Origin: a bacterium HR19
Lineage (GTDB): Bacteria; Calescibacteriota; Calescibacteriia; Calescibacteriales; Calescibacteriaceae
Assembly (NCBI GenBank): GCA_002898315.1
Contig: BEHV01000008.1
Location: forward strand, 56,297 to 120,296
Direction: 5' to 3'
DNA length: 64,000 nucleotides
Shown here: positions 32,488-42,791 of the stretch, one piece after another
Position numbering within the stretch: position 1 is the first letter of the stretch
Layout: every line of letters starts with the position of its first letter
Translations under genes and position numbers: made by a program
Notes under the pieces: model-generated
The model's input: the letters and a program-made list of their open reading frames with translations, nothing else
What the model was told of the DNA's origin: nothing
Databases searched by the model: none

Positions 32488-33102
32488 CTATTTTTTCTCG
32501 CTTCGCAGAAATGATTTCAGAACATCTGGAAGTAAATCTGCAACAACCTTGACGATTATATCTGGCTCAAAATTCACCTCATCTCCAACTCTTCTGAATC
32601 TGAGATTTGTTATCTTCCATGTCTCTGGAATTATATCAGCAAAAAATGACTTTGCTCTGACCTCCGAAACAGTTAAAGATACACCGTCAATAGCTACAAA
32701 AGCTTTCTCTATAACATATTTTCTTATTTCATCTTTTATTTGGAACTCAAACCTTGAAAATTCTCCAAACCTGACTATATCTAAAATTTTCAGCGTTGTT
32801 AGAACATGTCCCTGAACAAAATGCCCCGAGATTCTGTCTGTCAATTTCAAAGCTCTTTCAACATTAACACGATCACCTACTTTTATATTCCTCAGATTTG
32901 TTCTCCTCAGGGTCTCAGGAGATAGGTCAAATTTAACTTTATTTTTATTACTTGAAACGACCGTGAGGCACACACCATTTATGCTGACCGACTCTCCTTT
33001 TTTGAAATTGAAATTCACCGAAACAGTTATCTGCCTCCCGCCTCCGTTCAAATACTTTACATCAACAACCTCACCTGTTGTCTCAACTATTCCTGAGAAC
33101 AT
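32488..33102 (-). CDS. ribE: Riboflavin synthase alpha chain
   Basis: MFSGIVETTGEV, GESVSINGVCLTV, FDLSPETLRRTNL, ISGHFVQGHV, and the duplicated second domain FVAIDGVSLTV. Confidence 0.95.
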   Translation of the reverse strand: MFSGIVETTGEVVDVKYLNGGGRQITVSVNFNFKKGESVSINGVCLTVVSSNKNKVKFDLSPETLRRTNLRNIKVGDRVNVERALKLTDRISGHFVQGHVLTTLKILDIVRFGEFSRFEFQIKDEIRKYVIEKAFVAIDGVSLTVSEVRAKSFFADIIPETWKITNLRFRRVGDEVNFEPDIIVKVVADLLPDVLKSFLRSEKK

Positions 33103-33199
33103 ATTTCAAACCTTCCATCAACAAAATTAAAGAGTTTTTGAGATACAAAAATTTTGCTCACAAAAAACCGAAAAGCAAAATAATAAAATTTATTTTCTG

Positions 33200-36100
33200 A
33201 TGATCGGACACTTTCACACACACTCACATTACAGCATACTTGATGGAGCGATGACTATTGATCAACTTGTAGAAAGAGCAAAAGAAAGAAAAATAGATGC
33301 TATTGCTATCACAGAACACGGCAACATATTCTCAGCCGTTGAATTTTTTTACAAAGCAAAAGAGCAAGGAATAAAACCCATAATAGGTTGTGAAATATAC
33401 ATAGCTCCTAGTTCTCTCTCCGAAAAAACACAGGAGGAAAAAAACTATCACGCCACACTAATAGTAAAGGACGAGATAGGATACAAAAACCTCTGCCTTC
33501 TCTTGAAAATAGCAAATGTTGAAGGATTTTACAGAAAACCGAGGATCGATTTCAAAACGCTCTATGAGTATAAAGAGGGATTGATAATGCTTTCTGGATG
33601 TCTCAACGGAATTATCTCACGCCTCATAGCAGAAGAGAAAATAGATAAAGCAAAAGAAAAAGTCCTTGAGTTCAAAAGCATATTCAAAGATGATTTTTAT
33701 CTTGAAATAATGCGGGCAGAACCAGCAAATCCAAAAAGAGAAGAAGATATAGCAACAGTAGCGGTCCAGAAAAAAATAAATCAGTATCTGCTTGAGTTCT
33801 CAGATGAGTTTCAAATCAAAACTGTGGCGACTGGCGACTGCCACTACGCAGACCCTGACGGATATGAAATCCAAGACATCCTCGTATGCATCGCTTACGG
33901 AGAAAAACTGAAAAACGAAAACAGGTTCAGATACAAAGTCAAAGGACTATATGTCAAATCAAAAGATGAAATGATAGAGATATTTAAAGATATACCTGAA
34001 TCTTTGAACTCGCACGAAGAAATAATCAGAAAATGCACTTTTGAGTTCAAAAAACCCAAAGAACTAAAAATACCCAAACCAAAAGAATTTGGCAACCCCG
34101 ATGAAACTCTGAGGAAAAAAGCATACGAAGGTCTGAAAAAACTACTCCAAGAAAAAAAAGAAAGAGGAGAAAAATTTGACGAGAAAATATACTACGAACA
34201 GATGGAAAAAGAGCTTGATGTTATTTCAAAAAAGAACTTCTCCTCATATTTCCTTATAGTTGAAGATTTCATAAATTACGCGAGGCAGAACGGAATAATG
34301 GTTGGACCCGGAAGAGGTTCAGCAGCTGGTTCAATTGTAGCTTGGGCTCTCGGAATAACTAAAATAGACCCAATAAAATACGGGCTTATATTTGAAAGAT
34401 TCCTCAACCCAGAAAGAGAAAAACCGCCAGACATAGATGTTGATTTCTGCAAAGAGAGAAGAGACGAAGTCATAGAGTATGTTAAAAGAAAATATGGAGA
34501 AGAAAATGTAGCTCACATAATAACTTTCGGGACATTCGGAGCAAGAGCAGGAATAAGAGATGTGGGAAGAATTTTTGATGAACCTCTTGAAGATGTCTCT
34601 TATCTCGCTGAACTTGTCCCACAAGAACCTTCAAGAAAATGGACAATAGAAGACGCATATAACGAAATTCAGGAGTTCAGAACAAAAGTTGAAGAAAACC
34701 CGAGATTCAAAAGAATATTTGAAAACGCAAAAAAAATAGAAGGATTAGTAAGGCACATCGGCTCACACGCCTCCGGATTCATAATATCTGACAAACCCAT
34801 AACAGAATACACATCAATACACAGGTCAAAAGATGGTTTCACAACTCAGTTTGATATGGAAAGCCTAGAAAAAATAGGGCTCGTTAAATTTGATTTCCTC
34901 GGACTTGAAACGCTCACAGTAATAAACAAAACATTTGAACTCATAAGACAAAAACATAAAAAAGAAATCAACTTTGACAACATACCCCTAGATGACAAAA
35001 AAACATACGATATGCTCAAAAGAGGAGATGTCTTCGGTGTCTTTCAGTTTGAAAGCTCAGGAATGAAAGAGCTTCTTCAAAAGTTAGAACCATCAACACT
35101 TGAAGACCTCATAGCAGCAGTCGCTCTGTATAGACCCGGACCTATTCAATCGGGCATGGTAAATGATTTTATTGAGAGAAAAAAAGGTTTGAAACCAGTT
35201 GAATATCCTCACCCTCTCCTTGAACCTATACTCAAAGAGACATACGGAAATTTCTTGTATCAGGAGCAGATAATGTTTGCGGCAAACATACTCGCAAACT
35301 TCACAATGGGAGAAGCCGATATCTTACGCGAAGCCATGGGGAAAAAGAAAGCAGACCTTATGGCAAAAATGAAAGAAAGGTTCATAAAGGGATGCCTGGA
35401 AAACGGAATAGATGAAAACAAAGCAATTGAAATATTTGACATAATGGAGAAATTTGCAGGATACGCCTTTAATAAATCGCACTCCGCCGCATACGCATTC
35501 TTATCTTATGTCACAGCATATCTCAAAGCCAACTTCCCTCTTGAATATATGGCAGCTTTACTCTCATCTGAAATGAACAACTTTGAAAAATTGACATCAT
35601 ATATAGAAGAACTTTTGAAACTCGGATTTAAAATACTGCCACCATCAATAACAAAAAGTGATTACGAATTCTCTGTTGAGGGAGATGCAATAAGATTTGG
35701 ACTTGGAGGTATAAAAGGACTCGGAGAATCAGCAGCAAAAGCAATACTACAAATGCGCGAAAAAATAAAAATAAACAGCTTTGAATCATTCCTCCGAAAC
35801 TGCCAGAGATTCAAAATAAATAAAAAGATAGTGGAAACTCTCATTAAAGCTAACGCTTTTTACGAATTCATAGACAGAAAAAAAGCCCTGACTATGTTTG
35901 AAGCATTTCTCTCGGGAAAAGTCAACCTGTTTGATAAAATAAACGGAAAAGAAATCACACAAGATGAGTTAGATAGAATGGAAATTGAAGTAATAGGAAT
36001 ACCTCTCTCACGAATGATTTTAGAAGACAAATCACTAAGCATAACCCAAGGAATATTCCCCATAGAAATAAAAGATTTTGTTGAAATAGCGGGAATAGTA

Positions 36101-36553
36101 GAACGGATTTCTCCATCAAAATACGGATTCATACTTAATGTAAGAGGTAATGGAAGAGTTGCAAAATATGAAGTTCTCCTTATGAGCAAGGAAGGAGAGA
36201 AAATCAAAAAAGATGAGTTATATGTATTTTTGGGCAAAAGGTCTGGAAAAAACCTTATAGTATCAAAAAAATTCTTCAAAGTAGAAAATCTGGCTATTGT
36301 CATAAATGTTCCGAGATATAATCTGGCTGATGAAAAACTGAAAAAACTAAAAGAAATCTTATCAGCGCAAAAAGATGGTAACATAAAAGTCATATTGGAA
36401 TACAAAAACTCCCTATTTGAATACAGAAGAAAAATATCTTTCTCCCCAAAACTTAAAGAAGAACTCTGGGAAAACGGATTTTACTTTTTAGCAATACCAC
36501 AAAATCTCCTTACAACACAACAACAAAATAACTTGACTTTATCTCAGATATAA
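33200..36553 (+). CDS. dnaE: DNA polymerase III subunit alpha
   Basis: N-terminal PHP (HFHTHSHYSILDGAM), PGRGSAAGSIVAWALGIT, PPDIDVDFCKERRDEVIEYV, QDQIMFAA-type YQEQIMFAANILANF, KSHSAAYAFLSY. Confidence 0.97.
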   Translation: MIGHFHTHSHYSILDGAMTIDQLVERAKERKIDAIAITEHGNIFSAVEFFYKAKEQGIKPIIGCEIYIAPSSLSEKTQEEKNYHATLIVKDEIGYKNLCLLLKIANVEGFYRKPRIDFKTLYEYKEGLIMLSGCLNGIISRLIAEEKIDKAKEKVLEFKSIFKDDFYLEIMRAEPANPKREEDIATVAVQKKINQYLLEFSDEFQIKTVATGDCHYADPDGYEIQDILVCIAYGEKLKNENRFRYKVKGLYVKSKDEMIEIFKDIPESLNSHEEIIRKCTFEFKKPKELKIPKPKEFGNPDETLRKKAYEGLKKLLQEKKERGEKFDEKIYYEQMEKELDVISKKNFSSYFLIVEDFINYARQNGIMVGPGRGSAAGSIVAWALGITKIDPIKYGLIFERFLNPEREKPPDIDVDFCKERRDEVIEYVKRKYGEENVAHIITFGTFGARAGIRDVGRIFDEPLEDVSYLAELVPQEPSRKWTIEDAYNEIQEFRTKVEENPRFKRIFENAKKIEGLVRHIGSHASGFIISDKPITEYTSIHRSKDGFTTQFDMESLEKIGLVKFDFLGLETLTVINKTFELIRQKHKKEINFDNIPLDDKKTYDMLKRGDVFGVFQFESSGMKELLQKLEPSTLEDLIAAVALYRPGPIQSGMVNDFIERKKGLKPVEYPHPLLEPILKETYGNFLYQEQIMFAANILANFTMGEADILREAMGKKKADLMAKMKERFIKGCLENGIDENKAIEIFDIMEKFAGYAFNKSHSAAYAFLSYVTAYLKANFPLEYMAALLSSEMNNFEKLTSYIEELLKLGFKILPPSITKSDYEFSVEGDAIRFGLGGIKGLGESAAKAILQMREKIKINSFESFLRNCQRFKINKKIVETLIKANAFYEFIDRKKALTMFEAFLSGKVNLFDKINGKEITQDELDRMEIEVIGIPLSRMILEDKSLSITQGIFPIEIKDFVEIAGIVERISPSKYGFILNVRGNGRVAKYEVLLMSKEGEKIKKDELYVFLGKRSGKNLIVSKKFFKVENLAIVINVPRYNLADEKLKKLKEILSAQKDGNIKVILEYKNSLFEYRRKISFSPKLKEELWENGFYFLAIPQNLLTTQQQNNLTLSQI

Positions 36554-36567
36554 TTAAAATAAATTGT

Positions 36568-38706
36568 ATGAAGTTAAATTCGCTCAGAGTAAAAATAATA
36601 GGGACATTCTTTGTGGTAATAATTCTGCTTTCAATAATCCTTGGAGGAGTGATATACATCAATTTCAGAGAGTTATTCAAAGAGCAGATAAATTCAAAGG
36701 GAGGTCAAATATCTGAATTCCTCAACAAGCATTCATCAATAACATATGGATTTTTACAAGAAGATAAGCTCCTTCTTTCAGAGGTCATAGAACTTTTCAT
36801 GAAAGATAAAGATGTGATTTTCTCGGCAGCAGTTAAACCCAACGGAGACATAATCGTATACAAAACAAAAGACGAAAAAATAGTTGATGACCTTATATGG
36901 TTTGTCAAAAGGTCAGTTAGCAAAATCTTATCGTCTGACTCCCAAGCCCTCAAAAAGCAAGTATTAGAAAAGAAAACAACCACAGGAGAAGAAGTGATAA
37001 TTTTCCTTGACCCTGTAAAGATTACCAGAGAAGAACTTCCTATATTAGGAGAAGGTGAAAAAAAAGAGACAATAAAAGGTTTTACAGTCCTCGCAGTTTC
37101 AATGAGAAACTTTGAATCCGAATTCGCAAAGATAATAACAAACATTGGACTTTTGGGACTGGCTATAACGATAGGAATAATGATAATCTCTACAATACTT
37201 CTCAATTCAAACATGGCTCCTCTCAAAAGAATAAGAGATATATCTGAAAGAATTTCAAAAGAAGGAGACCTAACAGAAAAACCAAGAATAGAAACCATGG
37301 ATGAAATCGGAGAAATCGCAGCTTCGTTTGCAAACATGATAGATATACTCAAAGATGAAATAGAAAAGATAAGAAACTCCTCTTTGAGATTTATCTCTAT
37401 ATCAAGAGATATTCACAAAATGGCAGATAAAATGAAAACAAATTTCGCATTTCAGGGAAAAGAAATAGGAAAAATCCTTGAATCAGTTGAAATGATATAC
37501 AACGATACATCTGAAATAAGCACAACACTGGAAGAGGTGATGTCAGACATAAGAAAATTAGAGACCGAAATAAAAAGAGGAAATATAGAAATCTCTGAAA
37601 TAGAAAAAAGAACAGAAAATATATATGAATCACTGAAAGAAGTTTTAGAGAAATTCCAGAATGTATTAAAAACATATAAAGACATTCCGTCAGCACTTGA
37701 AATGAGTCAGGAGTGGAGTTCAATTCAAGAGAAGGTAAAATCAATAAAAAATGTCATCGGAGATATCTCAGAAAGCATATCATCTTCAGAGACCTCAATG
37801 CAGAACATAAACGAAAGCTTTTATAACATCCAACAGGAGATAAACAGCATTGAAGAAGGTATATCAAAAATAGTTCAAAGCAGAGACAAATTCATAGGTG
37901 ATTTTGAAATGATGAGGAAAATCATGGATTCGCTCAACGAACTACTGACAGAACTTCTTGAACTGATTGACGATACTAATCTTCTTGCCATAAACGCACA
38001 TATAGTCGCCTCACACGAAAAAGGTGAATCGGGAAAGGAATTCAGCATAATAGCAGAAGAAATAAAAGAAATATCAAAAAACATAGAAGAAAATGTAAAA
38101 CTCATAAAACAAAATGTCAGGGAACTACATCAAATATCCCTCTCACAAACCCAAATCGTAAAAAACAAATTTGAAAGCTACATTTCAGAAATAACAACTT
38201 CAAAACAAAACATTGAAAATAATTTCAACAAAATCATGGGTTCATATGGAGATATAGAGAGAAACTTCAAAGAGATAAAAACCAAAATAGAAAGTTTCAG
38301 AGATTTCTCAATCAAAATAGAATATGTAATGAAAGACATTCAAGAAAATCTCAACAGCATAGAGGACTTCACAAAAACAATACTGAACTTCCTACAATCA
38401 TGCCAGAACGAACTTGAAACAAAATCAAATGAGATAAAAGAAATCACAAACCTCATATCCGAAGCAGAAAAAATGCGCAACATCATTATGGGGAACATAT
38501 CAAAAATAAATGAGAATACAAGAACTGTAAAAGAAAAGGTTCAGCAGCAATATAACAGAATAGATGATGTGAGAAAATCAGTATCTGAACTTGAATCATC
38601 TTCCAACGAGATAATAAAATTTGTGCTTATGAGCCAAGCAAAAACTCAGGAAATTTTGAAAATAGCAAAAGGGCTTGAAGAACTTGTGAAAAAATTCAAA
38701 ACATAA
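36568..38706 (+). CDS. Methyl-accepting chemotaxis-like transmembrane protein with HAMP domain and degenerate signalling tip
   Basis: TM1, external domain, TM2 (LGLAITIGIMIISTILLN), HAMP (PLKRIRDISERISKEGDLTEKP...DEIGEIAASFANMIDIL), MCP-like tip LIDDTNLLAINAHIVASHEKGESGKEFSIIAEEIKEIS. Confidence 0.75.
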   Translation: MKLNSLRVKIIGTFFVVIILLSIILGGVIYINFRELFKEQINSKGGQISEFLNKHSSITYGFLQEDKLLLSEVIELFMKDKDVIFSAAVKPNGDIIVYKTKDEKIVDDLIWFVKRSVSKILSSDSQALKKQVLEKKTTTGEEVIIFLDPVKITREELPILGEGEKKETIKGFTVLAVSMRNFESEFAKIITNIGLLGLAITIGIMIISTILLNSNMAPLKRIRDISERISKEGDLTEKPRIETMDEIGEIAASFANMIDILKDEIEKIRNSSLRFISISRDIHKMADKMKTNFAFQGKEIGKILESVEMIYNDTSEISTTLEEVMSDIRKLETEIKRGNIEISEIEKRTENIYESLKEVLEKFQNVLKTYKDIPSALEMSQEWSSIQEKVKSIKNVIGDISESISSSETSMQNINESFYNIQQEINSIEEGISKIVQSRDKFIGDFEMMRKIMDSLNELLTELLELIDDTNLLAINAHIVASHEKGESGKEFSIIAEEIKEISKNIEENVKLIKQNVRELHQISLSQTQIVKNKFESYISEITTSKQNIENNFNKIMGSYGDIERNFKEIKTKIESFRDFSIKIEYVMKDIQENLNSIEDFTKTILNFLQSCQNELETKSNEIKEITNLISEAEKMRNIIMGNISKINENTRTVKEKVQQQYNRIDDVRKSVSELESSSNEIIKFVLMSQAKTQEILKIAKGLEELVKKFKT

Positions 38707-38760
38707 ATTCAAAAACCCAATCACCCCAAAGATAGATCAAGAAATTGTAAAATTATTTTT

Positions 38761-39387
38761 ATGCTCGTGCAGGCAATAGCTCTTATTGGATTTCTCGCTG
38801 GCGGTGGAGTCATTACACCTCAACTTGGAACCTTTGACCTCGGAGGTTTTGTGTACTTCTCAATGTTTGATTCAAACAAAACCGAAACGATAAAAAACCC
38901 GCTCTCCTCTCTTGGTATATCCGCAAGGTTTGGATATTCATTCCTTGATGAGCTATTTTCATACGTATTCGTCGGAGTAAGAAATATGCCTCCGATAGAT
39001 TACTTCCCCACCCTCAACCAGTTCGGAGTCGGAGCTAAAATCTCCTTCCTCTCAAAAGAAAGAGATGTAAATATAAATCTTGACTCACACATTGAAATAT
39101 CTCCATTCCTCAGAGATACCAAGAAAGTTTTCCCCAACAATATATTCTGGCAAATAACACCTACAATGAGCTTCAGGACCCAATTTTACCTCGTATATGT
39201 AGGCGTAGGATACAAGGATTTTATGATAAAAATGCAAAACGGAGAAATATTGAGAAGCAGAAAAGAATCAAACTTTTTCGTCGTGGTGGGCGGTGATTAC
39301 TACCTTAACCCGCAAACATACCTCACATTAGAACTCCATTCGTTTGGACAAAGCTTTATAACAGGAGGAATCTCCCACAGATTCTGA
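38761..39387 (+). CDS. Putative outer-membrane beta-barrel protein
   Basis: Gly/aromatic-rich beta pattern; ends in Phe (LHSFGQSFITGGISHRF). Confidence 0.5.
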   Translation: MLVQAIALIGFLAGGGVITPQLGTFDLGGFVYFSMFDSNKTETIKNPLSSLGISARFGYSFLDELFSYVFVGVRNMPPIDYFPTLNQFGVGAKISFLSKERDVNINLDSHIEISPFLRDTKKVFPNNIFWQITPTMSFRTQFYLVYVGVGYKDFMIKMQNGEILRSRKESNFFVVVGGDYYLNPQTYLTLELHSFGQSFITGGISHRF

Positions 39388-39453
39388 TAACGACTTTCAG
39401 AAAACTTAATATTTCATATTTCATCAAAAGTATAAGAGACCCCTGTTTCAAAA

Positions 39454-40593
39454 ATGGGTGAAGAGAAAAAAAAGATCATTTTGGTATCTGATAGCTTCCC
39501 CCCTGTTCCAAGTGGTGTGTCAAAGCACTCATTCTTTCTCACAAAAAAGCTACTTCAAAGAAACTTTGAAGTCATCGTAATAACAGGAGGAACAAAAGAT
39601 AAACCATCCGAGGAGATAGAAATAGAAAAACTTGGCGGAAAAGTTATGAGGTTCGGAAAACTTACCTATGTTTATGCGAACGGAACAAGATGCTACATAA
39701 CTCTCCTCTCTCCTTCTGATATAGTCAGAATGAAAAAATTTTTCTCATCTTATGAGTGCGATGCTGTAATACTTCAAGGTCCCCTTGGATTGACTCTCCC
39801 ATACCCGGCAACAGTATTCGCAAAGACAAAAAAACTCATCGGAATATTTCACTCTGTAACAGAAAAACCAAACCTCGGATACATCCTTTTCAAGCATTTT
39901 ATGAAACCTTTTTTAAAAAAGTTAGATGTAAAAATTGCGGTCTCAAAGACAGCACAAAACGAAATAGAAAAATACTTCGGAAAACAAGATATGAAAATAG
40001 TACCGCCGGGAATAGATACCGAAATTTATTCTCCCCATAGAGCCGAAAAAGAAAAAGATTCGGTAAATATGCTTTTTGTCGGAAGGCTTGATGAAAGAAA
40101 AGGGATTGACATACTTCTTTCCGCGTTCCGAAAAGTAAAAAAGTTTGGAATTAAAAAAGGGAAAAAACTCCCACTGAAACTCAAAATAGCAGGAGATGGA
40201 CCTATGAGAAAAATTGTAGAGAAAGAAAAAGTGCGAGAAAAGAACATAGAATTTATGGGATTTGTTCCGGAGAAAAAGCTACCCGAAATCTACGCTTCTT
40301 CTGACTTCTGCGTTTTTCCGTCAAAAGGTGGAGAGAGCTTCGGAATAGTCCTTATAGAAAGCATGGCTTGTGCCTCTCCACCTATCGCCTCAAATATAAA
40401 AGGTTATAAAGATGTAATTGAAGATGGAAAAACAGGAATGCTGTTTTCAAACCAAGAAGAGCTAATCAAAAAAATAGAGATGATGAGCTTTGAAGAAAAT
40501 ATAAGAGAAGAAATATCAAAAAACGCTCTTGAAAATTCAAAAAGATACGACTGGAACAAAATAGTTCAAGAAATAATTCAAGAAATAATTTGA
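39454..40593 (+). CDS. Glycosyltransferase family 4 protein
   Basis: SDSFPPVPSGVSKHSFFLTKKL, PPGIDTEIYSP, FVGRLDERKGIDILLSAF, PSKGGESFGIVLIESMACASPPIAS. Confidence 0.88.
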   Translation: MGEEKKKIILVSDSFPPVPSGVSKHSFFLTKKLLQRNFEVIVITGGTKDKPSEEIEIEKLGGKVMRFGKLTYVYANGTRCYITLLSPSDIVRMKKFFSSYECDAVILQGPLGLTLPYPATVFAKTKKLIGIFHSVTEKPNLGYILFKHFMKPFLKKLDVKIAVSKTAQNEIEKYFGKQDMKIVPPGIDTEIYSPHRAEKEKDSVNMLFVGRLDERKGIDILLSAFRKVKKFGIKKGKKLPLKLKIAGDGPMRKIVEKEKVREKNIEFMGFVPEKKLPEIYASSDFCVFPSKGGESFGIVLIESMACASPPIASNIKGYKDVIEDGKTGMLFSNQEELIKKIEMMSFEENIREEISKNALENSKRYDWNKIVQEIIQEII

Positions 40594-40602
40594 GTTTAAA
40601 AA

Positions 40603-41766
40603 TCACCTTCTCAAAACACTTCTGAAAAGCTCAGCGTATTTCAAAGATATCTCCTTCCAAGAATACCTCTCTTTTGCTCTGTTTTTTACCCTTAACTTCA
40701 ATTCGTAAATTTTTCCCTCATCTAATCTCGCAACCTTTTCTAATAGTTCAGCAAGACCAGATTCAGAAGAAAAATAAAACCCACAATCCCCCAAAACCTC
40801 TCTATTAGATGGAGTATCGTAAGAAATTATCAGAGAACCAAGAGACATCTGCTCAACGAGAACGGGATGAGTTCCCCCAACAGTTGCACACAACACAAAA
40901 GAAAAAGCGTTCTGAGAAAGTTTTATGTAAGAAGATGAAAACTGATAACCCGTAAAAACAATTGAATCACAACCTCTGCTCAACTCCCTCAGATGATCTT
41001 TATAGATGGTTTCATAAGGAGCATCTCCAGCGATAACCAACTTGAAATCCCTCGGCAAATTACCTTTCGCTCTCTTGAAAGCCCTTATGAGAGTGTGAGG
41101 AGAATTTTCTGGGACCAATCTCCCCACAAAAAGAAAATACTTTTCTTTTTCAATTCCGAATTTTCTCAAGAACTCCTCATCATCTCCAAGAAGTTCTGCA
41201 TTTTTCAAGTCATCTTCTTCAAGTCCCCCGTAAGGTATATAAACTATCTTATGAGATGGACAAAATTTCTCGTAATACTTTTTCACTTCAATTGCATCAG
41301 CAACTATGATATCTGCAAATTTAGCAGCGATTTTTTCAGATAACCTGAGATAAAAAGAAGAGATTTTTCCCCATTTTTTTCTTCTCCAATCCTCGCCATC
41401 AACATTCAAAATGGTTTTTACACCGAACGCTCTGAAAAAAGGTAAGACCGCTGAATTCCCCACAATACATATCAAAGCAATGTCAAAACTCAAAGAATAG
41501 TAGAGTGAATACAGGAAAGATAAAAATGTGTGAGATAATGTATCAAGATGCTTTTGAGGAAGAGATGGGAGAGAGACGACTTTTGCTCCCTTGAAATACC
41601 TGAAAGGATAGCGGAGATAATTTGACCTGTTGAACACCGTTATTTCAAAATCGGGTTCAGAAGAAAGATACCTTATGAGCTTATCGTAGAATGTCTCAAA
41701 ACCAGAGTAGCTCGCTGGAACCCCCCGGGTCCCAAAAAAACCTATCTTTATCTTTTCAGCTCTCAT
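40603..41766 (-). CDS. Glycosyltransferase (DUF1972-type / GT4-like)
   Basis: KIGFFGTRGVPASYSGFETFYDKLIRYL is the DUF1972 N-terminal signature; FLFVGRLVPENSPHTLIRAF. Start ATG at 41766 overlaps the upstream stop as ATGA. Confidence 0.85.
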   Translation of the reverse strand: MRAEKIKIGFFGTRGVPASYSGFETFYDKLIRYLSSEPDFEITVFNRSNYLRYPFRYFKGAKVVSLPSLPQKHLDTLSHTFLSFLYSLYYSLSFDIALICIVGNSAVLPFFRAFGVKTILNVDGEDWRRKKWGKISSFYLRLSEKIAAKFADIIVADAIEVKKYYEKFCPSHKIVYIPYGGLEEDDLKNAELLGDDEEFLRKFGIEKEKYFLFVGRLVPENSPHTLIRAFKRAKGNLPRDFKLVIAGDAPYETIYKDHLRELSRGCDSIVFTGYQFSSSYIKLSQNAFSFVLCATVGGTHPVLVEQMSLGSLIISYDTPSNREVLGDCGFYFSSESGLAELLEKVARLDEGKIYELKLRVKNRAKERYSWKEISLKYAELFRSVLRR

Positions 41767-42734
41767 ATCTTTCCTGCAAAGTGGCACAAAACCTTTCTAC
41801 CATCAACTTCAACATAAGGAGGTTGTTCTTCGCAAATTTTCTGTTTAAAAGGACATCTCGGAGCAAAATTGCAACCCCTTATATCTGAAAGTTGATAAGA
41901 AACCTCACCTATGTCTCCTTCAAGAAGATTATATCTTCCCTCATTCATAACCCTTTTGAAATCAACCACAGAATTGAGAAGGAATCTTGTGTAAGGATGC
42001 AGCGGATTTGATATAACATCTTCTTTCTTCCCTATCTCCACAATTTTACCAAGGTACATCACAGCAACTCTGTCAGCATAAGCTTTTATTGTGCTTATAT
42101 CATGACTTATAAAAATTATGCTTATTCTCTGCTCTCTTCTTATTTTTTCAAGGAGTTCAAGAATCTGAGCTCTGACTGAGACATCAAGAGAAGATGTTGG
42201 CTCATCGGCAACAAGAAGTTTTGGTTTTACCGCTACCGCTCTTGCAATTGCTACTCTCTGCCTTTGACCCCCTGAAAGCTCGTCTGGATACCTCTCAGCC
42301 AAATCAGGAGAAAGCCCACAAGAGATAATAAGTTCTTCTAAAATATCTTTCCACATGTTTTTCGGAGCAATTTTATGAATCATAACACCCTCAAGAATTA
42401 TATCCTTCGCCTTCATCTTTGGATTCAAAGAAGAAAAAGGATTTTGAAATATCATCTGAATATTTCTCCTCATCTCACCTCTTAACTTCTCAAAAGTTAT
42501 ATCTTTCCCTTCAAATATGATTTTCCCGGAGTCAGGTTGAATAAGTTTTACTATTATCTTTCCCAGAGTTGTTTTTCCACAGCCCGATTCTCCTATAAGC
42601 CCGAAGAACTCTCCCGCCTTCACATCAAAAGATACATCATCAACAGCTCTTATGAACAATGGCTTGAAAAATTCGGCTAAATTCCTCCTTACAGAAAAAT
42701 ATTTCTTCACTCTCTCTATTTTCAGAATATCCAT
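41763..42734 (-). CDS. Oligopeptide/dipeptide ABC transporter ATP-binding protein (OppF/DppF-like)
   Basis: GLIGESGCGKTTLGK, FQNPFSSLNP, ELSGGQRQRVAIARAVAVKPKLLVADEPTSSLD, C-terminal CNFAPRCPFKQKICEEQPP. Confidence 0.92.
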   Translation of the reverse strand: MDILKIERVKKYFSVRRNLAEFFKPLFIRAVDDVSFDVKAGEFFGLIGESGCGKTTLGKIIVKLIQPDSGKIIFEGKDITFEKLRGEMRRNIQMIFQNPFSSLNPKMKAKDIILEGVMIHKIAPKNMWKDILEELIISCGLSPDLAERYPDELSGGQRQRVAIARAVAVKPKLLVADEPTSSLDVSVRAQILELLEKIRREQRISIIFISHDISTIKAYADRVAVMYLGKIVEIGKKEDVISNPLHPYTRFLLNSVVDFKRVMNEGRYNLLEGDIGEVSYQLSDIRGCNFAPRCPFKQKICEEQPPYVEVDGRKVLCHFAGKI

Positions 42735-42791
42735 CTTTCAAGCAAATAATATAAAGTATCTGAACTTTAATGAAAATTGTAAAATTTTAAA

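Noticed and set aside
33103-33199. FMN riboswitch upstream of riboflavin synthase
   Set aside because: The 97-bp divergent region is AT-rich with none of the conserved FMN aptamer segments.
36533-36560. TTGACT...TATAAT promoter before the MCP-like gene
   Set aside because: The spacer is only 10 bp, incompatible with a sigma70 -35/-10 pair; the TATAAT may be a lone -10 or chance.
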